A DNA stretch of 32,996 nucleotides from assembly GCA_902588855.1 (NCBI GenBank), contig CACIQS010000009.1, forward strand, positions 1-32,996, written 5' to 3'. This document shows positions 24,506 to 32,996 of the stretch, in pieces. Position numbers and translations under genes: made by a program. The DNA is from an uncultured Pelagibacteraceae bacterium (GTDB lineage: Bacteria; Pseudomonadota; Alphaproteobacteria; Pelagibacterales; Pelagibacteraceae). The notes beneath the pieces were generated by a model. That model did not search any database and had not been told where the DNA came from. It saw only the letters and a list, made by a program, of their open reading frames with translations. Within the stretch, counting starts at the first letter, position 1, and every line of letters begins with the position of its first letter.

Positions 24506-26039
24506 TGTTTTTCTCTATTTTTTTAAAAAGTATGTCTATTTTATTTATTTCATTACCTTTTCTTAAATAATCATTATTAGATACCGTATCTAATTTTATA
24601 TTTTTTTCTTCAATGTCAAAAATCTTTAATGCCTTTAAAGAAGAATGAGGAATAATTGGATATAGTAAAAAACTTATTTTTCTTACAATTTCTAAAGTAG
24701 TGTAAACAATAGTATTTAATCTAATTATATTGTCTTTCTTTTTCCATGGTTCTTGATCATTAAAATATTTGTTAGCTTCAAAAAGTGAATTAACAATGTA
24801 ATCGATATAAAAATTAATATTTTGATTATCAATTTGAGACCTAATATTATCTAGGTTATCTTTATACTTATTTAGTATTAATAAATCCTCATCATTGAAT
24901 TTAATTTCTAATGGAATTTTTCCATCACAATTTTTTATTGCAAAAGCAGTTACACGCTGACACAAATTTCCATAATTGTTGGCTAGATCACTATTAATAC
25001 AATCTTCTAGTCTTTCTTGAGAAATATTTCCATCATTGCCAAATGAAACTTCTTTAATTAAATAGTATCTTAGAGGATCTAGACCATACTCTTTAATTAT
25101 TTCAAGTGGATCAAGGATATTTCCTTTAGATTTAGACATTTTTTCTTCCCCTGATAATATCCATCCATGCCCATAAACTCTATTTGGTAAATCAATTTTT
25201 GCTGCTAATAAAAAAGCAGGCCAATAAACAGCATGGAACCTAAGTATATCTTTTCCAATTAAATGTATTGAAGCTGGCCAAAATTTTTTAAATAAATCAT
25301 CATCTTTATTTGGATAATTTAATGCACTTAAATAATTTGTTAAAGCATCGAGCCAAACATATATCACATGGTTTTTATTATTTGGAACAGGTATTCCCCA
25401 TGAAAAACTTTTTCTACTTACAGAGAGGTCTTTAAGACCACTCTTTACAAAGCTAATAACCTCATTTTTTCTTGATTGTGGAGAAATGAAATCTGGATTA
25501 TTTTCATAATAATCTAATAACGGTTTTTCCCACTTTGAGAGTCTAAAAAAATAAGATTCTTCTTCAATCCATTCAACTGGAGATTTTGAGGATATTGCAA
25601 TTTTTTTTCCATCTATTTCCTCAATTTCGTCTTCGTTATAAAAGGCTTCATCTGATACCGAATACCATCCAGAGTAATTTGATAAGTATATGTCATCATT
25701 TTTCTCAAGTTCATTCCAAAGATGTTGAACTGTTTTTTTATGCCTTGTTTCAGTAGTTCTTATAAAATCAGTATTTGATAAATTTAAAGTATCCGAAAGA
25801 TCTCTAAAGGTTTGACTAATTTGATCACAAAATATTTGAGGCTCCTTCCCTGCTTTTTCTGCAGATCTTTGAATTTTTAAACCATGTTCGTCTGTACCTG
25901 TAAGAAAATGAACTTGGTAATCATCAATTATTTTAAATCTTGCGAAAAAATCTGCTACAATACTTGAATACGCATGACCCATATGAGGCTTAGCTGAAGG
26001 ATAATATATAGGTGTGGTAATATAAAAAGTTTTATCCAT
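24498..26039 (-). CDS. metG: Methionyl-tRNA synthetase
   Basis: FYITTPIYYPSAKPHMGHAYSSIVADFFARF...FLTGTDEHGLKIQRSAEKAGK...GHGWILSGEEKMSKSKGNILDP: HIGH-like (HMGH) and KMSKS. Confidence 0.97.
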   Translation of the reverse strand: MDKTFYITTPIYYPSAKPHMGHAYSSIVADFFARFKIIDDYQVHFLTGTDEHGLKIQRSAEKAGKEPQIFCDQISQTFRDLSDTLNLSNTDFIRTTETRHKKTVQHLWNELEKNDDIYLSNYSGWYSVSDEAFYNEDEIEEIDGKKIAISSKSPVEWIEEESYFFRLSKWEKPLLDYYENNPDFISPQSRKNEVISFVKSGLKDLSVSRKSFSWGIPVPNNKNHVIYVWLDALTNYLSALNYPNKDDDLFKKFWPASIHLIGKDILRFHAVYWPAFLLAAKIDLPNRVYGHGWILSGEEKMSKSKGNILDPLEIIKEYGLDPLRYYLIKEVSFGNDGNISQERLEDCINSDLANNYGNLCQRVTAFAIKNCDGKIPLEIKFNDEDLLILNKYKDNLDNIRSQIDNQNINFYIDYIVNSLFEANKYFNDQEPWKKKDNIIRLNTIVYTTLEIVRKISFLLYPIIPHSSLKALKIFDIEEKNIKLDTVSNNDYLRKGNEINKIDILFKKIEKNND

Positions 26040-26961
26040 TTAGTATTTTATCCTCAAATTCCATAAACAATGTTTCTTCATCTAAATTATAAATTTTAGT
26101 GTTATTAATTTTTTCTAAAAAAAAATGGTATGACTTTAGTAAACTAATATTTTCACTAGATATATTATTTCTAAAATAAAGTTCAATAAAAGAATAAATG
26201 ATTTCAATTATTGATTTATCTTTTTTATAAATTTTACCTTTTATCATAGTTGTTAAAATTGTATTTAAATCAAAATTAGTAAGATCTAAATTATATTCTT
26301 TAGATAACTTAATTAATTTAAATAATTTTCCTGGAGTGGAATAATAATCAAATAAATTATCATTGATGATAGTATTTATGTCATCGCGTAGTAATTGATT
26401 AACAATTCTAATTGATTGATCTTTTGTTAAAAAAATTTTGAAATTCAAACATCTGGATTTTATAGTTGGTAGCACTCTTTTATTATTATTAATTAAAATA
26501 AAAATTATATTTTCATTAGGTTCTTCCAAAATTTTTAACAAAGCGTTAATGGAGTTTAAGTTTAATAATTCAATATTATCAATTAAAACAAATCTTTTTT
26601 TTTTGTTAAATGAAGATTTATTTAGAATTGTTATTAATTCCCTAATTTGATTTATATCAATATTTTTCTTGTCTTCTAGGACATCAATTAAGTGAAAATT
26701 TGGATTAGATTTATTTTGTATTAGTTTGTAAGATTTATTATCAGAATTAATTATATTATTTTCAAAGTCATAAGGCTGTTCTTCATTTTCTGATAATACA
26801 AAATTAATTAAATGATATGCTAATGTTGATTTTCCAATACCTTTTTCGCCAGATAAAAGAATTTTATTTGGCAAATTATCGTTTTTATATAATTTATATA
26901 ATTGATTGAAAATATCTTTGTGCTCAAATAAATTTATTTGAGTTGAAGGATTTAAATTCAT
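26032..26961 (-). CDS. holB: DNA polymerase III subunit delta'
   Basis: KILLSGEKGIGKSTLAYHLINFVL (Walker A), RFVLIDNIELLNLNSINALLKILEEPNENIIFILINNNKRVLPTIKSRCLNFKI. Confidence 0.92.
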   Translation of the reverse strand: MNLNPSTQINLFEHKDIFNQLYKLYKNDNLPNKILLSGEKGIGKSTLAYHLINFVLSENEEQPYDFENNIINSDNKSYKLIQNKSNPNFHLIDVLEDKKNIDINQIRELITILNKSSFNKKKRFVLIDNIELLNLNSINALLKILEEPNENIIFILINNNKRVLPTIKSRCLNFKIFLTKDQSIRIVNQLLRDDINTIINDNLFDYYSTPGKLFKLIKLSKEYNLDLTNFDLNTILTTMIKGKIYKKDKSIIEIIYSFIELYFRNNISSENISLLKSYHFFLEKINNTKIYNLDEETLFMEFEDKILNG

Positions 26962-27575
26962 TTAATTAATTTTTTGAGTTGATTTAAAATTAAATCTTCA
27001 TTTTTTTTAATTTCTAAATTTGAATTAATTATTTTGTATGATTTTTTGTTAGATTTAGCTAATTTTAAAAAACCATTTTGTACTTTGTTGTAAAAACTAG
27101 CATTAAATTGATCGTATCTATTTAATGATTTACGCTTTTTTAATCTTAAGAAAAGATTTTTTTTATTAACAACATTGAGAAATGTAAAACCAACTTTTAT
27201 GTTTTTTAATAAATATTTATTCAATGTATTTATAATTTTAATATCAACACCCATCCCAAAGTGCTGATAAGCAATTGTTGAGTCCGTGAATCTATCAATC
27301 AAGATAATTTTTTTTTTGTAAGATTTTTTTATAAGATTAATATTTTCACTTCTGGCTGCCAAGTATAAAAGTAAATCAGTTTTAACATTAAAATTAGATT
27401 TTTTATTTAAAATTAATTTTCTAATTTTTTCTGAGCTTAAACTACCACCAGGTTCTCTTATTTTTATGTATTTGATTTTATTTTTATCTAAAAATCTAGA
27501 TACAACTTTAATGTGGTGACTTTTGCCACTACCCTCAATACCTTCAAAAACAATTATGGGTTTTTTAGACATCAC
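26958..27575 (-). CDS. tmk: Thymidylate kinase
   Basis: PIIVFEGIEGSGKSHHIKVVSRFL...REPGGSLSSEKIRKLIL...LLLYLAARSENI...ILIDRFTDSTIAYQHFGMG. Confidence 0.96.
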   Translation of the reverse strand: MMSKKPIIVFEGIEGSGKSHHIKVVSRFLDKNKIKYIKIREPGGSLSSEKIRKLILNKKSNFNVKTDLLLYLAARSENINLIKKSYKKKIILIDRFTDSTIAYQHFGMGVDIKIINTLNKYLLKNIKVGFTFLNVVNKKNLFLRLKKRKSLNRYDQFNASFYNKVQNGFLKLAKSNKKSYKIINSNLEIKKNEDLILNQLKKLIK

Positions 27576-28716
27576 CCCAAATTAAGTAGTTTAAAGATTT
27601 AAGCAACCTAGAAAAGAAATTTACTTTTTTAATTTCTTTTGAGGCAAGCAAATCATATTCACCTACTAATTCTTGGTCATAAACCACTTTTAAGGTTGCA
27701 ACTTTTTGATCTTTATTTATTGGCGCTTCCACAGGACCATCATAATTTACAGAAACTTTTAACAATTTTTTCTTTGCCTTCTTTATTGTTTTGTAAATAT
27801 CCTCTTTTGTATAAACATCAACTGTGCTTTCTTTTCCTAACCAAACGTCTATTTTTTGAAAAGGTTTATTTGCTTCAGTTATTTTAACTAAATCAAAATT
27901 TGTAAGTGCATATGTTAACATTTTGGTACTTTCTTTAGATCTTGAATTTTTTGATTTAAAACCACTACCAACTGCAATTAGCCTTCTTCCATTTCTATTT
28001 ATTGATGATGCTAATGAATATTTTTCTAAAGCGAGATATCCAGTTTTAATTCCATCTGCTCCTAAATTTTTGTATAAAAGAGGATTTCTATTTCCTTGCG
28101 TTATTGGATCACCTCCTGTTCTATCCCAAGTAAACTCTTTTTCTGCAAACATTTTATAAAATTCTGGATGTTCTTTAATTAAATATCTAGACATAATCAT
28201 TATATCTCTTACTGTTGAACGATTATCAGGATGATTAATTCCAGAAGAATTAGAAAAAATTGTATTATCCATACCTAACTCTTTAGCTTTTGCCGTCATT
28301 AAAATTGAAAATTCTTCCTCTGTTCCAGCTATACCTTCAGCTAGTGCAACACAAGCATCATTACCGGATGCTATAATTATACCTTTAAGCAAATTTTCGA
28401 CCGAAACCTCATCTCCAATCATTATAAACATAGAAGAATATCCTGATGTAGATAACCTCCATGCTCTTTCTGAAATAATAAATTTCTCATCCATACTTAA
28501 ATCCCCTGACTTAATTAAGTCAAAAGCAATAATAGAGGTCATGATTTTTGTCATAGACGCAGGATAAATTGACAAGTCTGCCTCTTTTTCAAAAAGAATT
28601 TCTCCAGAATGATAATCTTGAATTATTGCTGTTTTTGCTTTTACATCAAAATTTGCAAATGATTTTGTTACAAAAAATATGAATATTAAAATAAATAAAT
28701 ATAATTTTTTATACAT
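27565..28716 (-). CDS. dacC: D-alanyl-D-alanine carboxypeptidase (penicillin-binding protein 5/6 family)
   Basis: Signal peptide; ASMTKIMTSIIAFD (SxxK), ASGNDACVALAEG (SGN), DGIKTGYLALEKYSLASS (KTG). Confidence 0.95.
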   Translation of the reverse strand: MYKKLYLFILIFIFFVTKSFANFDVKAKTAIIQDYHSGEILFEKEADLSIYPASMTKIMTSIIAFDLIKSGDLSMDEKFIISERAWRLSTSGYSSMFIMIGDEVSVENLLKGIIIASGNDACVALAEGIAGTEEEFSILMTAKAKELGMDNTIFSNSSGINHPDNRSTVRDIMIMSRYLIKEHPEFYKMFAEKEFTWDRTGGDPITQGNRNPLLYKNLGADGIKTGYLALEKYSLASSINRNGRRLIAVGSGFKSKNSRSKESTKMLTYALTNFDLVKITEANKPFQKIDVWLGKESTVDVYTKEDIYKTIKKAKKKLLKVSVNYDGPVEAPINKDQKVATLKVVYDQELVGEYDLLASKEIKKVNFFSRLLKSLNYLIWGDV

Positions 28717-29554
28717 CTTTAATAATTTTTAAGTTTTCAAAGTTCAGTTTCTCAATTTCATCAAATGACTCTTGAATTTTTTTTATATCATTAAATGGTC
28801 CTAATAATACCCTATATTTTGTTTGTGATAATTTTTTTATTATCGGGTTTTTTATATTTGTTTCGTCCTTAATTCTTTGAATCATATTTTCTGCTGAGTT
28901 CTTATAATAAAAGTCTGCAATTTTAATTGAATACAGAAAATTACTTTGGGTTGTTTTAGGTAGTTCTTTTTTCTCTTCAGTTCCTAAATTATCTATAGTT
29001 ATTCCATCTACAGGTGCTTTTTGAGCAACATTTTTTTCTTCATCAAATGTTTTTGCTTTTTTTGCAACAAAAGTGGATTTATTAGAAACTAAAGATAATT
29101 CAACGTAAGGTTCATTTTCATCAAGTAACAATTCATCGACAATTCTTTTAGTTATTACTGAATTATAAAAATTTGAAAAAATTGCCTTGTTGGATATTAC
29201 TTGAGCAATCACAGTTTTTGTATTTTCAGGATTTGTAATTTTTACAAAGGAATTTTTTCTAATTTTTGTATGAAAAATATATAACCCCCTATTATCTATT
29301 TTTTTTGAAATTTTTTGTTCTTTAAACAAAACCTCGTTATAAATTAAAGCAAAACCTTGATTAGTATACTCTCTGTTGAAAATATATTTTGAATTATCCT
29401 CTTCGATTTCATCTGTAGGTTTTGATGTAACTTCTTCTTTTTTAATAATTATTTCAGGTTCAGTTTTGATTATTTTTTTTTGTGGCTCTTCTAATTGTTT
29501 ACATCCTATAAGAAAAACAAATAAAAAAAATGAAAATATTATTTTAAAGCTCAT
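28709..29554 (-). CDS. RlpA-like lipoprotein with SPOR domain
   Basis: Lipobox FVFLIGCKQ; NQGFALIYNEVLFKEQKISKKIDNRGLYIFHTKIRKNSFVKITNPENTKTVIAQV (RlpA/DPBB-like), C-terminal SPOR-like FLYSIKIADFYYKNSAENMIQRI...YRVLLGPFNDIKKIQESFDEI. Confidence 0.78.
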   Translation of the reverse strand: MSFKIIFSFFLFVFLIGCKQLEEPQKKIIKTEPEIIIKKEEVTSKPTDEIEEDNSKYIFNREYTNQGFALIYNEVLFKEQKISKKIDNRGLYIFHTKIRKNSFVKITNPENTKTVIAQVISNKAIFSNFYNSVITKRIVDELLLDENEPYVELSLVSNKSTFVAKKAKTFDEEKNVAQKAPVDGITIDNLGTEEKKELPKTTQSNFLYSIKIADFYYKNSAENMIQRIKDETNIKNPIIKKLSQTKYRVLLGPFNDIKKIQESFDEIEKLNFENLKIIKDV

Positions 29555-30545
29555 TTTTAAATTTATCTTTTAATGTACAAACAGCTAAAGCAAATCTCAA
29601 TGACCTATTCCATTGTAAAATAATTTCATAATTATTAAATACTACATAAGCTGGATTTAAAGTCTCAGCATCAGGAATTATATCTTTATCTGGTGTTATT
29701 ATTGCAACTTCTAAATCATCATAATTATTTGGAATAATTGAATTATTCTGAATATATTTTCTAAAAAACTTTAATTGTTTTTTGTCATGTAATTTTTTTG
29801 CAGAAATATTTAAATATTTTTTTGGAATTTCCCTATTTAAATCAATTCTATAAAAACATGGTCCATTAGGTTTCCAACCTATTTTTTTTAAATAATTACT
29901 TGCAGACGCATAAGCATCAGGATTGCTTTTTAGATTTATAGATCCATTTTTATCATAATCAGTTGCATAATTTTGCATAGTAGAGGGCATGAATTGGAAG
30001 TAACCAAAGGCACCTGCCCAGGAACCATACAATGTTTTATAATTAATTTGTTTTTTTTCTATTAAATTCAAAAGTATTAAGAGCTCATTAGTGAAGAATT
30101 CCGATCTTCTTTTATCAAAACTTAATGTAGCAAGAGAAGAAAGAATATCCATTTTACCTACATAAGTTCCAAAATTAGTTTCTATCCCCATTAATGATAA
30201 AAGAAGTTCCTTTTCTATATTAAATTCATTTTCAACAGAATTAATTAAACTTAGATTATCAATATATAACTGCTTTCCTTTTTTAACTTTTTTATCTGAA
30301 GTCCTTTTTGATATATAGGTTTTTGTATCTTCATAAAACTCAGGTTGATATCTATCATATTTAATCACGTTAGGTAAAAACTTAGTATTAGACATAACCA
30401 GGTCAAATGTTTCTTCTGAAATATTATTTTTAAGAGCAATCTGTTTGAAATTTTTTTTCCAATTTTCAAATTCAATATTTACATTTGCTAAACTGGTTGT
30501 ATGAAAAAAGAGAGATAAAAAAAATATAAGTTTAATTAGTTTCAT
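29544..30545 (-). CDS. Lytic murein transglycosylase (MltB family)
   Basis: LSLMGIETNFGTYVGKMDILSSLATLSFDKRRSEFF...LYGSWAGAFGYFQFMPSTMQNYATDYDKNGSINLKSNPDAYASASNYLKKIGW: SLT_2 with catalytic E. Confidence 0.94.
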   Translation of the reverse strand: MKLIKLIFFLSLFFHTTSLANVNIEFENWKKNFKQIALKNNISEETFDLVMSNTKFLPNVIKYDRYQPEFYEDTKTYISKRTSDKKVKKGKQLYIDNLSLINSVENEFNIEKELLLSLMGIETNFGTYVGKMDILSSLATLSFDKRRSEFFTNELLILLNLIEKKQINYKTLYGSWAGAFGYFQFMPSTMQNYATDYDKNGSINLKSNPDAYASASNYLKKIGWKPNGPCFYRIDLNREIPKKYLNISAKKLHDKKQLKFFRKYIQNNSIIPNNYDDLEVAIITPDKDIIPDAETLNPAYVVFNNYEIILQWNRSLRFALAVCTLKDKFKNEL

Positions 30546-31410
30546 ATAAATCTCTCAAATATATAATTACAGCAAACCAAATTATAATAAAACTTACTAA
30601 TTTATTAAATGAGAAAACTTCATCGTAATAAAAAAAACCTAATAAAAATTGAAAAGTTGGTGTAATATAGAAAATCATTCCTGAAGGTCCTAAACCACAT
30701 AATTCAACTCCTCTTACATATAAAAATAGGGGTATAACTGTCATTGGACCTGCTAATAATATTATTAACATCATTGAAGGATCGGATAATGAGAAATCAT
30801 TGTGACCTTTTACTGCAATCATATAAAATACAATAATTGCAATTGGTAGTATAAATAAACTTTCTATTAAAAGACCAATGTCGGTATCTACATTTATTTT
30901 TTTTCTTACTAAATTGTAAAACCCCCAACTTAAAGCTACAATTATTCCAACCCAAGGAAGAGATTTTAAGCTTGCAAAAATTAAATATAAAATTGATAAA
31001 ATAACTAACGTAATTGAAAAAATCCTTTTATTATTTAATTTCTCTTTAAAAAAAATATAACCAAGAAGCACACTTAATATTGGCATTATAAAATAACCAA
31101 AACTTGCATCAATTATTCTATTGGTAGCGATAGCGTAAATCCAAACTCCCCAATTTATGAAAATCAAGAAACCAGAAATAAATAAATAAATAAGATTTGT
31201 TTTATTTTTAATTATTTTAAAAAAAATATCCCACTTGGAAAATAAGAAGGTAGTTAATATTAAAGTTAATGTTGTCCACAAACATCTGTGAATTACAAGT
31301 TCAATATAACCAATAAAGGTAATATATTTAAAATACAAAACACCAAAAAAACCCCACCAAAAAGATCCAAATCCAGCAAGTAAAAGTCCTTTATTAAATT
31401 CTTTATTCAT
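30532..31410 (-). CDS. rarD: RarD-type EamA-family transporter
   Basis: GSFWWGFFGVLYFKYI...ELVIHRCLWTTLTLI...WGVWIYAIATNRIIDASFGYFIMPILSVLLGYIFFKEKLN...LCGLGPSGMIFYITPTFQFLLGFF: RarD signature. Confidence 0.93.
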   Translation of the reverse strand: MNKEFNKGLLLAGFGSFWWGFFGVLYFKYITFIGYIELVIHRCLWTTLTLILTTFLFSKWDIFFKIIKNKTNLIYLFISGFLIFINWGVWIYAIATNRIIDASFGYFIMPILSVLLGYIFFKEKLNNKRIFSITLVILSILYLIFASLKSLPWVGIIVALSWGFYNLVRKKINVDTDIGLLIESLFILPIAIIVFYMIAVKGHNDFSLSDPSMMLIILLAGPMTVIPLFLYVRGVELCGLGPSGMIFYITPTFQFLLGFFYYDEVFSFNKLVSFIIIWFAVIIYLRDLYETN

Positions 31411-31484
31411 TTTACTATTTAATGCTTCAATTTAATATTTTTAAAATAGTTTTATTAATTATATAGATAAAATTATATTAAATT

Positions 31485-32828
31485 ATGAAAGATAAAATTA
31501 AATTAATTAATCACTCGTCTGTTCACATTCTTAATAAAAAATTAAGTATATTAACAGACCCATGGTATTCAGGGTCAGCATTCAATAATGGATGGTCATT
31601 ACTTTATGAAAATAGGCACGAAGATATAGTGAATACATTAAATAATACTAATTATATATTTATTTCACATGAACATCCTGATCATTTCTCTATTAAATTT
31701 TTTAAAGAATATAAGGATATAATTATAAATAATAATATAAAAATTCTTTTTCAAGAAACTGATGACATGCGTGTTGAAAAATTTTTAAAGTCGTTAGGAT
31801 TAAATTTAATACTTTTAAAACATAAAAAAGAGTATAGGTTTGATCAAAACAATAGCATAACTTTAATTAAGCAGGGTCATATAGACTCAGCATTTCTTTA
31901 CGAAACAGAGAATAATTATCATTTAAATATCAATGATTGCAATTTTATTGATAACGAACTTAAAGAAATTAAATCATTAATAAAAGATAAAAGTAAGAAA
32001 TTAATTCTTTATATTCAATTTTCATACGCATCATTTAGACCTACAGAAGAATGGTTAAAAAAAGCTGCGACTTACAAGCTTAATAATATAAAAAAATTAA
32101 GTAATACTTTTAATTGCTCTTTAATAGTACCATACGCTAGTTTTTTTTATTTTTCACATGAAGAAAATCAAGATTTAAAAAAATGGTCAAATAATTGTAA
32201 TACTTTAAAAAAATATCTTGAAAGTAATAATTTAAGATTTTGCTTGTTTAATCCATACATGGATTTTTATTTAATTGATGAATTAATTGTAAATAATAAC
32301 TTAAGAAATAATTTATCGATCAAATCTCAACAATTTTGGGATAATAAAATAATGAATTCAAAGATTTTATTTAAAGAAAAACCTGAAGAAAACATCAAGA
32401 ATGAAAATATAATTTTGTTCCTTGAGAGATTAAAAAAATATAATAATATTTATTTACTATTTTTAATTAGATTATTATCATTCAAAAGATTGTTTGGTGA
32501 TTTATATGTTAAGATTAATCATTCAGACAAAGTTTATGTAGTTAATTTTTTTCTAGTTAATAAGACAAATAAAAAAACCTATGATATAAGTATGAGTTCA
32601 GAGGCATTTAATTTATTTCTTTTACAACCATTTGGTCTAGAATCTTTACTTGTAAGTGGAAGACTTAAATGTAAAAATAATTTGGGGATGAGTAAATTAA
32701 CCTCTGCCATAGGTATTACTACAATAAATTTATCTGGTTATGGTGTGAATTTTAAAGATTTGTTTAATAAATTAATTTTTAACAAAATAATTGGTTTAAT
32801 TTATAGAGCTATAGTTCAAAAAACTTAA
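31485..32828 (+). CDS. MBL-fold metallohydrolase of CMAH/UlaG-like type with extra C-terminal domain
   Basis: IKLINHSSVHILNKKLSILTDPWYSGSAFNNGWSLLYE...YIFISHEHPDHFSIKFFKEY: MBL HxHxDH; about 120-aa C-terminal extension (FGDLYVKINHSDKVYVVNFFLVNKTNKKTYDISMSSEAFNLFLLQPFGLESLLVSGRL). Confidence 0.8.
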   Translation: MKDKIKLINHSSVHILNKKLSILTDPWYSGSAFNNGWSLLYENRHEDIVNTLNNTNYIFISHEHPDHFSIKFFKEYKDIIINNNIKILFQETDDMRVEKFLKSLGLNLILLKHKKEYRFDQNNSITLIKQGHIDSAFLYETENNYHLNINDCNFIDNELKEIKSLIKDKSKKLILYIQFSYASFRPTEEWLKKAATYKLNNIKKLSNTFNCSLIVPYASFFYFSHEENQDLKKWSNNCNTLKKYLESNNLRFCLFNPYMDFYLIDELIVNNNLRNNLSIKSQQFWDNKIMNSKILFKEKPEENIKNENIILFLERLKKYNNIYLLFLIRLLSFKRLFGDLYVKINHSDKVYVVNFFLVNKTNKKTYDISMSSEAFNLFLLQPFGLESLLVSGRLKCKNNLGMSKLTSAIGITTINLSGYGVNFKDLFNKLIFNKIIGLIYRAIVQKT

Positions 32829-32883
32829 TCCAAATTATGTTTTTAGTTGATATTTAAAATTATACTTATAAAACCTTGCTCAC

Positions 32884-32973
32884 GGAGAGATGGCTGAGCG
32901 GTTGAAAGCACCGGTCTTGAAAACCGGCAAAGGGGCAACTCTTTCCTGGGTTCGAATCCCAGTCTCTCCGCCA
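32884..32973 (+). tRNA. tRNA-Ser (anticodon TGA), CCA encoded
   Basis: GGAGAGATGGCTGAGCGGTTGAAAGCACCGGTCTTGAAAACCGGCAAAGGGGCAACTCTTTCCTGGGTTCGAATCCCAGTCTCTCCGCCA; long variable arm. Confidence 0.97.
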
Positions 32974-32996
32974 TCATTTTAATACTTAAAACTTTT

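Noticed and set aside
27639-28159. Plus ORFs opposite dacC
   Set aside because: Antisense frames without motifs; dacC SxxK/SGN/KTG frame is clear.

Overview
AT-rich, gene-dense window that looks like a Pelagibacterales (SAR11-type) alphaproteobacterial chromosome. This is inferred from composition, protein families, gene order and a SAM-V-type riboswitch; no database search was possible. Most of the window is housekeeping: rpmF, rpmG, ctaA, metY, rplM-rpsI, argC, hom, glpX, sbmA-like, an NDUFS4-like gene, nhaA, and a long minus-strand chain rarD-mltB-rlpA-dacC-tmk-holB-metG-tatD-MBL in which every neighbouring pair overlaps. tRNA genes for Glu(TTC), Pro(TGG) and Ser(TGA) are present. Main points for a second look: (1) a junction at about 1074-1084 joins a truncated plsX to the C-terminal part of a MerR-type regulator, apparently removing the rest of plsX, fabH, ihfA and the merR N-terminus (real deletion or assembly chimera); (2) a tandem SAM-II-like plus SAM-V riboswitch leader before metY, with a possible competing helix between the two; (3) an accessory segment of about 8 kb (about 9.7-18.3 kb) with a tyrosine recombinase fused operon-style to cell-surface glycan genes, a two-domain glycosyltransferase and a GIY-YIG ORF abutting tRNA-Glu; (4) a U-U mismatch in the tRNA-Glu anticodon stem; (5) a 56-aa membrane ORF missing from the supplied ORF track. 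I found no CRISPR array, prophage structural genes, or convincing wholly new system.
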